Shown here: positions 1 to 8,830 of the stretch, in pieces | How positions within the stretch are numbered: the first letter of the stretch is position 1 | How the letters are laid out: every line of letters starts with the position of its first letter | Assembly (NCBI GenBank): GCA_023402505.1 | Contig: JAEYGD010000043.1 | Location: 1 to 41,885, forward strand | Source: Actinomycetes bacterium | Lineage (GTDB): Bacteria > Actinomycetota > Actinomycetes > Mycobacteriales > Micromonosporaceae | Direction: 5' to 3' | DNA length: 41,885 nucleotides | Position numbers and translations under genes: made by a program | Notes under the pieces: generated by a model | Told to the model about the DNA's origin: nothing | Databases searched by the model: none | The model's input: the letters and a program-made list of their open reading frames with translations, nothing else

Positions 1-351
1 GTGCGGGTCGCGTGGTTGGTGGCGGTGGCACGCCGGCGCGGACTGCCGCCGGAGCCGCTGACCGCGCGCTCCTACGACGGCCGGGGTCGCTACCGGACGC
101 GGCTGCGCGGCTGGTACGTCGACCGGGCACGCACCCGGGCGGTGGACGTCGACGGCCGTTTCCACCTGCTGACCGTGCCGGGCGGTCTGCGGGCCCGGCT
201 GCTCGGGGCGGATCCGCAGCCCACCCCGCCACCCCTGGTCGTCGGTGCGGGTGGCCGCGACGGCGAGTCGGTGCCCCTGCGGACGATGCTCAGCCGGCGG
301 CTGGACGACGCCGGGCCGACCTCCACCGGGCCCGCCGCACCGCCGGCCTGA
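1..351 (+). CDS. C-terminal part of an unrecognised protein
   Basis: An open frame runs from the window edge to a TGA at 349-351, giving at least 116 residues. The first codon of the window happens to be GTG, so it could be a start, but the gene may equally begin upstream. The visible protein is rich in Arg and Gly, with a middle segment around RYRTRLRGWYVD that suggests a small folded domain and a Pro/Ala-rich tail. I see no signal peptide, membrane helix or catalytic motif and do not recognise the family. Third positions are almost all G or C, which supports real coding. It is followed by about 490 bases without a gene. Confidence 0.55.
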   Translation: MRVAWLVAVARRRGLPPEPLTARSYDGRGRYRTRLRGWYVDRARTRAVDVDGRFHLLTVPGGLRARLLGADPQPTPPPLVVGAGGRDGESVPLRTMLSRRLDDAGPTSTGPAAPPA

Positions 352-842
352 GCAGGCTCGCGAGGCCGAATCCATCGCCCGAACGGCCGCCGGGAACTCG
401 ACTTCCCGACCGCCGTCGCCCGCTTCCGTAGGTGATCGCCACGGCAGCCGTGTCCTGTGCGCCGGGTCGAGGGTTGATCCGTCTGGTCTGGTCCTTGCTG
501 AGCTGAATCGACTTTGCCGTTCGATTTGTCTGATATAAACCATTTAAGTTTCACGACCGTTTTGTTGATCGAGAGGTGGCACGTGCCGGGGCCTGATCCG
601 TTGCGCGACCTCCACCGGTGACGGTCGTTCCGGACGACGGTCGTCGGCGCGGTGTGCCGCGACCCGCCGGGCCGGCGCCCGTCCCCCGACCTCCCGCGCA
701 CCGCTGACCGCGCCGGTCGCCCCGCCGGTCCGGGCAGCTTCCAGGCCGCCGCTCACGCACGCCACCGCACCGCTCGTCATGCACGCACAAGCGGTCCGTC
801 CCGCCACCAGGACCGGGGACGGACACGGGACAGGGAGCACAC
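352..842. promoter_or_regulatory. Long intergenic region with an AT-rich core before the polysaccharide locus
   Basis: No convincing gene is seen in these 491 bases. The stretch about 505-560 is strikingly AT rich for this genome and contains a TATAAA hexamer at 534-539 with TTGCCG at 514-519, although the 14-nt spacing is short for a standard promoter. The position, just upstream of the first gene of a long polysaccharide locus, suits a promoter plus a leader of about 280 nt. A Shine-Dalgarno-like GGGAG lies just before the ATG at 843. The exact promoter is not determined. Confidence 0.35.
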
Positions 843-2690
843 ATGCCGCCGGAAACAGCGAGCAGCGGACACACCGACCAGCGCTCACGCCGGGCCCGGG
901 CCCGCCGACGGGCGATCGCGTTCCTCGCCACCGACACGACGGCCTGGATCGGTGGGTTCGTCGCCGCGACGTGGACCCGGTTCGAGTTCCAACCGCCCGC
1001 GGGCCTGCTCAGCAGCGCGGCCACCGCCGGCGGGCTGGCCGCGGTGCTGTACGTGGCGATCACGGCGGTACGCCGCCTTCACTCCGGCCGGCACCCGCTC
1101 GGCAGCCTCCAGGAGGTCCAGGGCCTCGCCGGCACCACGATCACGACGGCCGCCGTCATGCTCGTCGGCCTGCTGCCGTCCGTGGACCGCCCGGTACCGG
1201 CGAGCACCCCGCTGGTGGGCGGCGCGCTGGCCCTGCTGTTCATGCTCGCCGCGCGGGTCGCGTACCGGCACCGGCGCGACCTGGCGATGCGGCCGGACGT
1301 CCGGTCGTCGACCCCGGTCCTGCTGTTCGGGATGGGCGACGCCGGTCAGGGGCTGGTACGGGCGATGCTGAGCGACCCGCGGGGCCGGTACCTGCCGGTG
1401 GGCGCCCTCGACGACGACCCCGACAAGCGGAACCTGCGGGTCGCCGGGGTCCGTGTGCTCGGCGGCCGGGGCGACATCGCCGCCGCGGTCGAACGCACCC
1501 GCGCCACGACCGTGATCTTCTCCGTCGCCAACGCCGACGCGGCCCTGATCCGCCAGATCCGCGAGGCCACGCTCCAGACCGGCGCCGCGTTCAAGGTGCT
1601 GCCGCCGGTACGGGAGCTGGTCGACCACCGCATCACCGTCACCGACGTCCGCGACGTGCAGATCAGCGACCTGCTCGGCCGCCGCCAGGTGGTCGGTGAC
1701 CTGCCGCTGAGCACCAACGGCCTGACCGGGCGGCGGATCCTGGTCACCGGCGCCGGCGGGTCGATCGGATCGGAGCTGTGCCGCCAGGTGATGCGTGCCG
1801 ACCCGGGCGAGCTGATGATGCTGGACCGGGACGAGACCGCCCTGCACAGCCTCCAGATGTCCCTGTCCGGACGGGCCCTCCTGGACGGTCCGGAACTGAT
1901 CCTCGCCGACCTGCGCGACGACGAGGGCATCCGGCGGATCATCCGGGAGCGGCGACCGGACATCATCTTCCACGCCGCGGCCCTCAAGCACCTCACGTTG
2001 CTGCAGCGCCACCCGGGCGAAGCCGTCAAGACCAACGTGCTCGGCACCCTGTCGGTGCTGGACGCCTGCCAGGACGTGGCCAGGTTCGTGAACATCTCCA
2101 CGGACAAGGCCGCCGACCCGATCAGCGTGCTCGGCTACTCGAAGCGGATCACCGAGCGGCTCACCGCGCACGCCGCGTCGCGGCTGCCGGGGACCTTCCT
2201 CAGCGTCCGGTTCGGCAACGTGCTGAGCAGCCGCGGATCGGTGGTGACGGCGTTCCAGCGGCAGATCGAGGCCGGCAAGCCGCTGACCGTGACCCACCCG
2301 GACGTGACCCGCTACCTGATGACCGTCCAGGAGGCCGTCCAGCTCGTGCTGCAGGCCGCGGAGATCGGCCGCGACGGCGAGGCACTGGTGCTCGACATGG
2401 GCGAGCCCGTCCGGATCGCCGACCTGGCCCGCCAGATGGCCGAACAGGCGTCCAGCTCGGTCCCGATCGTCTACACCGGGCTGCGCCCCGGCGAGAAGCT
2501 CCACGAGGACCTGTTCGGCACCGGCGAGACCGACCGCCGGCCGCTGCACCCGCTCGTCTCCCACGTGTCGGTGCCGCCGCTGCACCCGATGGAGGTCGGC
2601 GGCCTGGACCCGTACGACGAGCCGGAGAAGATCGTCGCCCAGCTCGCCCTGCTCTGCGCCCAGCCGATCGCCCCGGTGCTGGGGCGGTAG
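843..2690 (+). CDS. Membrane nucleotide-sugar 4,6-dehydratase, FlaA1/PglF/WbpM (CapD-like) family
   Basis: The 615-residue protein has the two-part layout of PglF/WbpM. An N-terminal membrane section (about residues 25-140, roughly four helices) is followed by a CoA-binding-like Rossmann region (about 150-270) and a short-chain dehydrogenase domain from about 297. The NAD loop GAGGSIGSE is at about 303-311. The family motifs NISTDKAADP, FGNVLSSRGS and RPGEKLHEDL are present. The residue that is Tyr in a classical YxxxK triad is Leu430 (LGYSK, Lys434); family members often carry Met here. The expected reaction is UDP-GlcNAc to the 4-keto-6-deoxy sugar at the inner membrane face. With the DegT aminotransferase at 4751 this gives a 4-amino-4,6-dideoxy sugar. 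The ATG is preceded by GGGAG at good spacing. The substrate is inferred. Confidence 0.9.
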   Translation: MPPETASSGHTDQRSRRARARRRAIAFLATDTTAWIGGFVAATWTRFEFQPPAGLLSSAATAGGLAAVLYVAITAVRRLHSGRHPLGSLQEVQGLAGTTITTAAVMLVGLLPSVDRPVPASTPLVGGALALLFMLAARVAYRHRRDLAMRPDVRSSTPVLLFGMGDAGQGLVRAMLSDPRGRYLPVGALDDDPDKRNLRVAGVRVLGGRGDIAAAVERTRATTVIFSVANADAALIRQIREATLQTGAAFKVLPPVRELVDHRITVTDVRDVQISDLLGRRQVVGDLPLSTNGLTGRRILVTGAGGSIGSELCRQVMRADPGELMMLDRDETALHSLQMSLSGRALLDGPELILADLRDDEGIRRIIRERRPDIIFHAAALKHLTLLQRHPGEAVKTNVLGTLSVLDACQDVARFVNISTDKAADPISVLGYSKRITERLTAHAASRLPGTFLSVRFGNVLSSRGSVVTAFQRQIEAGKPLTVTHPDVTRYLMTVQEAVQLVLQAAEIGRDGEALVLDMGEPVRIADLARQMAEQASSSVPIVYTGLRPGEKLHEDLFGTGETDRRPLHPLVSHVSVPPLHPMEVGGLDPYDEPEKIVAQLALLCAQPIAPVLGR

Positions 2691-2707
2691 CCGTCCCGGA
2701 CACGAGT

Positions 2708-2735
2708 GCGGGCCGGGGCCTCAGCCCCGGCCCGC
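2708..2735. terminator. Hairpin between convergent genes
   Basis: A perfect 12-bp G/C stem (GCGGGCCGGGGC) with a 4-nt loop CTCA sits between the ends of the dehydratase (plus) and the acetyltransferase (minus). There is no T-run, as is usual in actinobacteria. It could act in both directions. Confidence 0.7.
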
Positions 2736-2752
2736 GCGCTGTGCGGTCCGGC

Positions 2753-3403
2753 TCAGCCGGCCTGGGCGGGCGCCCGCGCACCGACCGGGTCCGCCGTGAT
2801 CCCGTAGCAGTTCATCCGCCGGCCCTCCCGGGTCGTCCAGCTGCCCCGCAGCGTCCATCCGGCCCGGCGGTAGAAGGCGTTCACCCGGTCGTTGTCGTCG
2901 GCGTCGGTGGTCAGGTACGCCGAGGTGACCCCGCGCTGCCGGACCGCCCGCCACCAGGCGTCGACGAGCCGGCGGCCGTGCCCGCCGTGCGCGGCGGACG
3001 GGTCGACGCAGATCGAGCTGAGCAGCGCGCCGCCCGTCTCGACCGGCACCCCGCCACGGTAGGTCACCCCGCGCAGCACACGCAACGCCACCGCCGGGCG
3101 CCGGAGCACCGCCGGCACGCTGGCCAGCGCGAGCCGCAGGCCCCGCTGGCGCAGGAGCCGGCGGAACAGCTGATCCGGGGCGACCGTGCCGACCACCACG
3201 CCCACCAGCCGGCCGTCCGGATCGCGGGTGACCGCCGTGACGGCGTCGGGGTCGCGGACGAAGCCCGCGTAGAACTCGCGCAGGAACGGCTCGCCGAGGC
3301 TGGTGAGGAAGAAGCTCCGGAAGGCCCGCGCGTGCAGCGCCGCGGCCGCCCGGACGTCCTCGTGCCGCAGCACGTCGACACCGTCGACGGTGGCCCGGCT
3401 CAT
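2753..3403 (-). CDS. GNAT-family N-acetyltransferase
   Basis: The 216-residue protein fits a single GNAT domain. It has a strand near residues 90-105 (SSICVDPSAAHGGHGRRLV) with the acetyl-CoA loop H/R-GxGRRL, and a C-terminal segment NAFYRRAGW typical of the last helix and strand of the fold. The ATG at 3403 overlaps the TGA of the upstream glycosyltransferase by four bases (ATGA), so the two are probably translationally coupled. In this setting it may acetylate the 4-amino group made by the dehydratase and aminotransferase pair, or another amino sugar. In the Campylobacter Pgl route that step is done by an unrelated left-handed beta-helix enzyme (PglD), so the role is inference. No membrane or signal segment is seen. 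Confidence 0.82.
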   Translation of the reverse strand: MSRATVDGVDVLRHEDVRAAAALHARAFRSFFLTSLGEPFLREFYAGFVRDPDAVTAVTRDPDGRLVGVVVGTVAPDQLFRRLLRQRGLRLALASVPAVLRRPAVALRVLRGVTYRGGVPVETGGALLSSICVDPSAAHGGHGRRLVDAWWRAVRQRGVTSAYLTTDADDNDRVNAFYRRAGWTLRGSWTTREGRRMNCYGITADPVGARAPAQAG

Positions 3404-4641
3404 CGCGCACCCGCCGCGGCCGCTTCCAGCGCCGCCTCGACCCGGCGTACGCCGGAGGCCAGCGAGTACTCCCGGTCGTAGAACTCCCGGCCGGCCCGGC
3501 CCAGCAACTCCAGCTTCTCCCGGCCGAGCTGGCACAGGTCGCGGATCGCGTCGGCGATCGAGGAAGGGTCCCGGGGGCTGGCCGTGCGGCCGGCGCCGCT
3601 GTCCACGGCCACCGCCGCCGCGTCGCCCTCGGCGACCACCAGCATCGCCCGGCCGGCGGCGAGGATGGCCTGCACCTTGCTCGGCATCGTGTACGCCGAC
3701 ATGCCGCCGGGCCGCAGGCTCACCACGTGGGCGTCCCCGGCGCGCATCAGCGCGGGCATCCGCTCGGCGGGCAGCCGGCCGAGGAAGCGCACGTTGGCCA
3801 GGCCCAGCTCGTCGGCCTGCCTGTGCAGCCGCTGCTCGCAGACCCCGGAGCCGGCGAGCAGGCACACCAGCCGCGGGTCGTCCACCAGGGCGACGGCGTC
3901 GAGCAGCGCGTCGAGTCCTTGCGCCTCGCCCATCGTCCCGGCGTAGACGAGCACCACCTGCTCGTCGCGCAGGCCCAGCTCGGTCCGGAGGTCACGGTGG
4001 TCCGTCGGGGTCGCGCTCTCGTCGGCCCACATCGGGATGTGCAGCAGCTTGCGCTCGGGCACCCCCCGCCGGACCAGCAGCTCCCCCACCCCGGGTGAGA
4101 TGTAGGCGATCCGCTCGGCGCTGCGGTACATCGCCCCGCACCAGCCGCCCATGCCGCGGGCCAGCAGCGAGCCGGCGCCGCCGGTGCCGACGAAGCCGCT
4201 GGCGTACGCGCTGTCCGGCCAGAGGTCGAGCACGTGCAGCACCACCGGGACCCGGTGGACGTGGCGGGCGTACCACATCGGCAGCGAGACGGTGATCGGC
4301 GAGTTGCTCACCCAGAGCGCGTCCAGGCCGCGCAGCGTGTCCCCGCCGGAGGCGACCGCGGAGGCGGCGAACGACCCGTACGTCCCGAGGCGGCGCAGCG
4401 CCGAGCGGTCGTGGCTCGGGTAGAGGGCGACCCGGCGGACGCGGACGCCCGCGTCGTCGACCTCGTCGCTGCGCCGCCGGATCCGGTACCCGGGAGCGAT
4501 CCGGCCGGTCGGGTAGTTCGGGAAGCCGGTGAGGACCCGTACGTCGTGGCCGCGACGGGCCAGGCCCCGGGCGAGCGCGCCGGGCAGCGCCGCCGGTCCC
4601 GGTTCGGGGTCGTACCACTGGGTCAGCAGACCAACCCGCAT
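3400..4641 (-). CDS. Family-4 glycosyltransferase (WbuB/WcaI-like)
   Basis: The 413-residue GT-B protein starts MRVGLLTQWYDPEPGPAAL, the N-terminal signature of WbuB-like transferases that often act in amino-sugar polysaccharide clusters. The HVLDLWPDSAYASG segment lies in the N-terminal half. The C-terminal donor domain carries VLVYAGTMGEAQGLD and an EX7E-like region around SAYTMPSKVQAILAAGRA. I chose the ATG at 4641, nine codons inside the longest frame, because AGGAGG lies six bases upstream of it. It overlaps the acetyltransferase downstream by ATGA and is divergent from the aminotransferase across about 110 bases. A role in adding FucNAc or a similar sugar to the lipid-linked unit is likely but not shown by sequence. 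Confidence 0.88.
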   Translation of the reverse strand: MRVGLLTQWYDPEPGPAALPGALARGLARRGHDVRVLTGFPNYPTGRIAPGYRIRRRSDEVDDAGVRVRRVALYPSHDRSALRRLGTYGSFAASAVASGGDTLRGLDALWVSNSPITVSLPMWYARHVHRVPVVLHVLDLWPDSAYASGFVGTGGAGSLLARGMGGWCGAMYRSAERIAYISPGVGELLVRRGVPERKLLHIPMWADESATPTDHRDLRTELGLRDEQVVLVYAGTMGEAQGLDALLDAVALVDDPRLVCLLAGSGVCEQRLHRQADELGLANVRFLGRLPAERMPALMRAGDAHVVSLRPGGMSAYTMPSKVQAILAAGRAMLVVAEGDAAAVAVDSGAGRTASPRDPSSIADAIRDLCQLGREKLELLGRAGREFYDREYSLASGVRRVEAALEAAAAGAR

Positions 4642-4750
4642 TCCGGACCTCCTGAGCAATATTCGCAAATACCTAAATAGTCACCAGAACAGGGCAATTG
4701 CAGTTTAACTTCCGTCAAGACGGATGCGAGGCTGCACAAAGGAGTCCCGG
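4642..4750. promoter_or_regulatory. Divergent promoter region with a small palindrome
   Basis: This AT-rich gap separates the minus-strand glycosyltransferase from the plus-strand aminotransferase. It contains several A/T hexamers suitable as -10 boxes in both directions (for example around 4665-4680 and TTTAAC near 4704). A near-palindrome TCCGTC-AA-GACGGA lies at 4711-4724 and could be an operator or a small hairpin. AAAGGAG at 4738-4744 is the ribosome site for the GTG at 4751. Confidence 0.4.
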
Positions 4751-5905
4751 GTGGAAGACAGCAGGCTTCCCTTCGCGTTACCCGACATCGGCGAGGACGA
4801 GATCGCCGCCGTCACCGCCGCACTCCGCTCCGGTTGGGTCTCCAGCGGGCCGCTGGTGCCACGCTTCGAGCAACGCTTCGCCGAGGCCTGCGGTCACGGG
4901 GTGACCGCCGTGGCGTTGAACTCGGCCACCGCCGGGCTCCACCTGGCCCTGGAGGCGCTGGGCGTCGGACCGGGGACCGAGGTCCTGGTGCCGACGTGGA
5001 CCTTCACCGCGACCGCCGAGGTCGTCGTCCACCTCGGCGCCGAACCGGTCCTGGTCGACGTGGACCCGGTGACCCTGCACATCGACCTCGCCGACGCGGC
5101 CGCCAAGGTCACCCCCCGCACGGTCGCGGTCATGCCGGTGCACTTCGCCGGCCAGGTGGTGTCACCGTCGGGCCTGCGCGCGTTCGCCGAGGCGCACCGC
5201 CTGGCCGTGGTCGAGGACGCCGCCCACTCGTTCCCCGCCGCGGCGGAGGGCGTCACGGTCGGCGCCGGCACCAGCGCCGCCACGGTGTTCAGCTTCTACG
5301 CGACCAAGACCATCACCACCGGCGAGGGCGGGATGCTGGTCACCCGGGACCCGGACCTGGCCCGACGGGTCCGGGTGATGCGCCTGCACGGCTTCGACCG
5401 GGACGGCTTCGACCGGTACCGCAGCGACCGCCCCGCCTGGCGGTACGACGTCGTCGCCCCCGGCCACAAGTACAACCTGACCGACCCGGCCGCCGCCCTC
5501 GGCCTGGTCCAGCTCGAACGGGCGGAGAAGATGCGGGCCCGCCGGGCGGAGATCGCCGAGCGGTACCGGGCCGCCTTCGCCGGCCTGCCGCTCGACCTGC
5601 CCGCACCGGCACCCGCCGGCGACACGCACTCCTGGCACCTGTTCGTGGTCCGGCTCCGCCCGGACGCGCCGGTCGACCGGGACGCGTTCGTCGCCGAGAT
5701 GTCCCGCTTCGGGATCGGGTGCAGCGTGCACTTCATCCCGCTGCACCAGCACAGCTACTGGCGGCAGCGGTACCGGCTGACCGACGAGATGTTCCCCGCC
5801 GCCAGCGCCGAGTTCCCGCGCGTGGTCAGCCTTCCGATCTTCTCGGCGATGACCGACGAGCAGGTCGAGCGCGTCGCCGTGACCGTACACAAGGTGTTGG
5901 GATGA
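4751..5905 (+). CDS. DegT/DnrJ/EryC1/StrS-family PLP aminotransferase
   Basis: The 384-residue protein is a sugar aminotransferase of the PglE/PseC/ArnB type. The N-terminal LPFALPDIGEDEIAAV and SGWVSSGPLVPRFE are family hallmarks. The PLP Schiff-base lysine is Lys186 in SFYATKTITTGEGG, and the VEDAAHS segment holds the conserved Asp that contacts the cofactor ring. I chose the GTG at 4751 rather than an ATG at 4724 because AAAGGAG sits six bases upstream of the GTG. Its end overlaps the next gene by ATGA (5902-5905). With the upstream dehydratase it should turn a UDP-4-keto-6-deoxy-HexNAc into the 4-amino sugar. The stereochemistry at C4 cannot be told from sequence alone. Confidence 0.9.
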   Translation: MEDSRLPFALPDIGEDEIAAVTAALRSGWVSSGPLVPRFEQRFAEACGHGVTAVALNSATAGLHLALEALGVGPGTEVLVPTWTFTATAEVVVHLGAEPVLVDVDPVTLHIDLADAAAKVTPRTVAVMPVHFAGQVVSPSGLRAFAEAHRLAVVEDAAHSFPAAAEGVTVGAGTSAATVFSFYATKTITTGEGGMLVTRDPDLARRVRVMRLHGFDRDGFDRYRSDRPAWRYDVVAPGHKYNLTDPAAALGLVQLERAEKMRARRAEIAERYRAAFAGLPLDLPAPAPAGDTHSWHLFVVRLRPDAPVDRDAFVAEMSRFGIGCSVHFIPLHQHSYWRQRYRLTDEMFPAASAEFPRVVSLPIFSAMTDEQVERVAVTVHKVLG

Positions 5906-6489
5906 TCAAGAGACTCTTCGACGTCGTCGTCTCGGCGGTGGCCCTGGTGCTCTGCGCGCCGCTGCTGGCCGCGATCGCGGTCGCCATCCGGCTGGAGGAC
6001 CGGGGACCGGTGCTGTTCCGCCAGGAGCGCACCGGCCGTGGCGGCCGCAGCTTCCGGATCCACAAGTTCCGCACCATGCGGCCGGGCCCGGGCGCGGCCG
6101 TCACGTCCGACAACGACGACCGCATCACCCGGGTCGGCCGCTTCCTGCGGGCCAGCAAGCTGGACGAGCTGCCCCAGCTGTACGACGTCCTGACCGGCCG
6201 CATGAGCCTGGTCGGTCCGCGCCCGGAGGTACGCCGGTACGTCGAGCACTGGCCGGTGCCGGCCCGCTACCGCATCCTGTCGGTGCGCCCGGGCATCACG
6301 GACCCGGCGTCGATCGCCTACCGCAACGAGTCGGCCGAGCTGGCCCGCGCCGCGCACCCCGAGGAGTACTACCTGTCCGTGGTGCTGCCGCGCAAGGTGG
6401 AGATGTACCAGCGGTACGTCGAGACCCGCAGCTTCACCGGTGACCTGGTGATCCTGGCCCGTACGGTCCAGGCCGTCATCGGCCGCTGA
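5902..6489 (+). CDS. Small bacterial sugar transferase (PglC-like monotopic phosphoglycosyl transferase)
   Basis: At 195 residues this is the minimal phosphoglycosyl transferase, lacking the N-terminal membrane bundle of WbaP/WcaJ. A re-entrant hydrophobic helix spans about residues 5-28, followed by FRQERTG (39-45), HKFRTM (54-59), the catalytic Asp88-Glu89 dyad in KLDELPQL, SLVGPRPE and RPGIT. It should transfer a sugar-1-phosphate from a UDP-sugar to undecaprenyl phosphate, the first membrane step of repeat-unit assembly. The ATG overlaps the aminotransferase stop by four bases, so the sugar made by that enzyme is a natural candidate donor. The hairpin at 6502-6536 follows. Confidence 0.92.
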   Translation: MIKRLFDVVVSAVALVLCAPLLAAIAVAIRLEDRGPVLFRQERTGRGGRSFRIHKFRTMRPGPGAAVTSDNDDRITRVGRFLRASKLDELPQLYDVLTGRMSLVGPRPEVRRYVEHWPVPARYRILSVRPGITDPASIAYRNESAELARAAHPEEYYLSVVLPRKVEMYQRYVETRSFTGDLVILARTVQAVIGR

Positions 6490-6501
6490 CCTTCGCGCAC
6501 G

Positions 6502-6536
6502 ACGCGACCCGCCGGGTGGACCCCGGCGGGTCGCGT
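6502..6536. terminator. Strong hairpin between convergent genes
   Basis: A perfect 15-bp stem (ACGCGACCCGCCGGG with its complement) encloses a 5-nt loop in the short gap between the sugar transferase and the convergent epimerase gene. No T-run follows. It probably terminates both transcripts. Confidence 0.75.
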
Positions 6537-6564
6537 ACGTGGCGGTTCTGCGGAAACCGCGCGG

Positions 6565-7689
6565 TCAGCGCCGGATACCCGCCCAGTCGTGGTGCCGGCG
6601 GACCGTGGAGAGGATGAAGTCGACCACCCGGCGCGACGTGTCGGTCACCTGGTAGTCCGCCGGGCACGGCACCCCGTCGGTGGCGACCTGTTCGACCACC
6701 ACGCCGACCGCCTCCACCACCCCGGCCGGGTCGAGCCCGGTCATCACGATGCCGCCGGCGTCCAGCGCCTCCGGCCGCTCGATCGACTCGCGCAGGGTCA
6801 CCGCGGGGAAGCCCAGGATCGCGGACTCCTCGCTGATCGTGCCGCTGTCGGAGAGCGTGCAGCGGGCCTGCCGCTGCAACCGGACGTAGTCGATGAGCCC
6901 GAACGGCTCGTGGAAGGTGACCCCGTCCAGGGTCAGGGCATCGGCGGCGAGCGCCTCCAGCCGCTTCCGGGTACGCGGGTGCGTGGAGACCAGCACCGGC
7001 AGGCCCCAGGTGTCGCGGACCGCCCGCAGGCAGTCGAGCAGCCGGCCCAGCCGCTCCGGCCGGTCGACGTTCTCCTCCCGGTGCGCGCTGACCAGGAAGT
7101 ACCCGCCCGGTTCGAGCCCCAACTGGTCGAGGACCGTGGACCGTTCGATGTCCGGCAGGTAGTGCGTGAGCACCTCCCGCATCGGCGAGCCGGTGTGCAG
7201 GATCCGGCGCGGATGCAGCCCCTCGGCGAGCAGGTTCCGCCGGGCGTGCTCGGTGTAGACGAGGTTGAAGTCGGCCACGTGGTCGACCAGCCGGCGGTTG
7301 GTCTCCTCCGGCACGTTGAGGTCGAAGCAGCGGTTGCCGGCCTCCATGTGGTAGACCGGCACCCGCATCCGGCGGGCCATCAGCGCCGCAATGCAGCTGT
7401 TGGTGTCACCCAACACCAGCAGCGCGTCGGGCCGCACCTCGGCGATGGCCTCCTCCATCCCGATCAGCACACCGCCGAGCACCCGCCCCAGCGACGACGT
7501 GTCCACCCGCAGGAACCGGTCCGGCTGGCGCAGCCGCAGCTCGGTGAAGAAAACGTCGGACAGCGAACGGTCCCAGTTCTGTCCGGTGTGCACCAGCACG
7601 TGGTCGACGGTACGGTCCAGCCGGTCCAGCACCCGGGACAACCGGATGATCTCCGGGCGGGTGCCGACGACGGTCATCACCCGGGTCAC
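6565..7689 (-). CDS. capG: UDP-HexNAc 2-epimerase, CapG/WbjD/FnlC type
   Basis: The 374-residue protein is a non-hydrolysing UDP-GlcNAc 2-epimerase-fold enzyme. The N-terminal VVGTRPEIIRLSRVL has the RPEIIRLS form that I associate with the CapG/WbjD branch rather than with WecB. The conserved HMEAGNRCFD, PEETNRRLVDH, SAHREEN, DSGTISEES and FPAVTLRESIERPE motifs follow. The start is GTG at 7689 with GGGGGAG about six bases upstream; an ATG lies four codons inside. It ends a three-gene minus-strand set, capE-capF-capG, whose known pathway turns UDP-GlcNAc into UDP-N-acetyl-L-fucosamine. CapG does the last step, C2 epimerisation of the L-talose intermediate. The partner genes make this role more likely than UDP-ManNAc production. 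Confidence 0.9.
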   Translation of the reverse strand: MTRVMTVVGTRPEIIRLSRVLDRLDRTVDHVLVHTGQNWDRSLSDVFFTELRLRQPDRFLRVDTSSLGRVLGGVLIGMEEAIAEVRPDALLVLGDTNSCIAALMARRMRVPVYHMEAGNRCFDLNVPEETNRRLVDHVADFNLVYTEHARRNLLAEGLHPRRILHTGSPMREVLTHYLPDIERSTVLDQLGLEPGGYFLVSAHREENVDRPERLGRLLDCLRAVRDTWGLPVLVSTHPRTRKRLEALAADALTLDGVTFHEPFGLIDYVRLQRQARCTLSDSGTISEESAILGFPAVTLRESIERPEALDAGGIVMTGLDPAGVVEAVGVVVEQVATDGVPCPADYQVTDTSRRVVDFILSTVRRHHDWAGIRR

Positions 7690-7702
7690 GGGCTCTCCCC
7701 CT

Positions 7703-8830
7703 TCACGCCGCCACCACGGCGGGCTCCGCCGTGGTCAACTCCACCGGCTCCGGCCAGGTGTCGGGTCGGGCGGGATCGAAGACCTCGTTGGTCCAGAAGA
7801 GCGTCAACAGCTCGTCCGGCCCGGTGTTCACGATGTTGTGCACCCACATCGTCGGCATGTCCACCACCACCGGCTCCGACCCGTCGACCGGGAACCGCAC
7901 GACCGCGTCGTCGCCGACCCGACGCAGGCGGATCTCGGCGCTGCCGCGCAGCACGCAGAACCGCTCCACCTTGGCGAGATGGAAGTGCTCGCCCCGGACG
8001 ATCCCAGGGTGGCTGGTGGAGCAGAAGGTCTGCCCACCGCCGCCGTGCACCTTGACCGTCTCCACCAGCTCGCCGCGCGCGTCGGCGCGCCGGTTGGTCG
8101 GCAGCGGATAGTGCGTCGGGAAGCAGTGCGACCGGTAGGTGTTGAACAGCCGTACCGCGTGCCGGTCGGTCAGCGCCGGGATCTCCCCGGTCCGGTACAG
8201 CGTCGCGTAGCCGGCGAGCCGCCCGGCCAGCTCCCGCACCCCGATCCGCAGGCCGGGCATGGCCGGGTCCCAGGGCCCACCCTCCGGAGCGCCCATCAGC
8301 AGGGCCGCCGCGTCCGTGGCGTGCACCAGGGTCAGGTCCCGGTCCTCGTGCACCTCGGGCGTGCGCTGCTCGGCGAGCATCCGGCAGAAGGTCGCCACCA
8401 CCGAGTTGTAGTAGGGCAGCCCGTGTTCGCCGTACAGGTTGGGCAGCTTCACGTCCACCAGGTCGGGCCGGGCGGCGGCCAGGGTGACCGCGGCGAGGGC
8501 CTTCGAGTCCCCGTACGGTGTGCCGTTGCCCGCCTGCACCGAGTTGGCGAACACGACGGCGCCCGGCGCCACCGCGCACCGGCGCAGCCCGCGGACCAGC
8601 GCGGCGGCCAGCTCGACGTTCCCGGCGGCCACCTCACGCGGATCGCCCCGGTTCACCCCCGCCAGGTGCAGCACCCGGTCGACGCCGTCCAGCTTCGCCG
8701 CGGTCGCCACCTCGTCGCGCAGGTCGGCCCGGTCGACCAGCACCGGCTCGGGCCAGCCCAGCGCCCGGGCCAGCACACGGACGTGCCAGCCGAGGAAGCC
8801 GTGCCCGCCGGTGAGCGCCAGCCTCAACAC
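7703..8830 (-). CDS. capF: Bifunctional SDR reductase-cupin, CapF/WbjC/FnlB type
   Basis: The 375-residue protein has the CapF architecture. An N-terminal reductase domain begins LRLALTGGHGFLGWHV (NADPH loop), with NSVQAGNGTPYGDSKALAA supplying the Tyr-x3-Lys motif. A C-terminal cupin (about 255-350) carries STSHPGIVRGEHFHLAKVERF, whose histidines and glutamate suit metal binding. In CapF the cupin epimerises the C3 position and the reductase domain reduces the 4-keto group, giving UDP-N-acetyl-6-deoxy-L-talosamine. The GTG start at 8830 overlaps the capE stop by seven bases, and capG begins 14 bases after its stop, so the three are one operon. The length is normal for the family. Confidence 0.92.
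   Translation of the reverse strand: MLRLALTGGHGFLGWHVRVLARALGWPEPVLVDRADLRDEVATAAKLDGVDRVLHLAGVNRGDPREVAAGNVELAAALVRGLRRCAVAPGAVVFANSVQAGNGTPYGDSKALAAVTLAAARPDLVDVKLPNLYGEHGLPYYNSVVATFCRMLAEQRTPEVHEDRDLTLVHATDAAALLMGAPEGGPWDPAMPGLRIGVRELAGRLAGYATLYRTGEIPALTDRHAVRLFNTYRSHCFPTHYPLPTNRRADARGELVETVKVHGGGGQTFCSTSHPGIVRGEHFHLAKVERFCVLRGSAEIRLRRVGDDAVVRFPVDGSEPVVVDMPTMWVHNIVNTGPDELLTLFWTNEVFDPARPDTWPEPVELTTAEPAVVAA

Noticed and set aside
352..842. JUMPstart/ops-type antitermination element before the polysaccharide locus
   Set aside because: No GGCGGTAG-type motif was found and no RfaH or LoaP-like gene is in the window.
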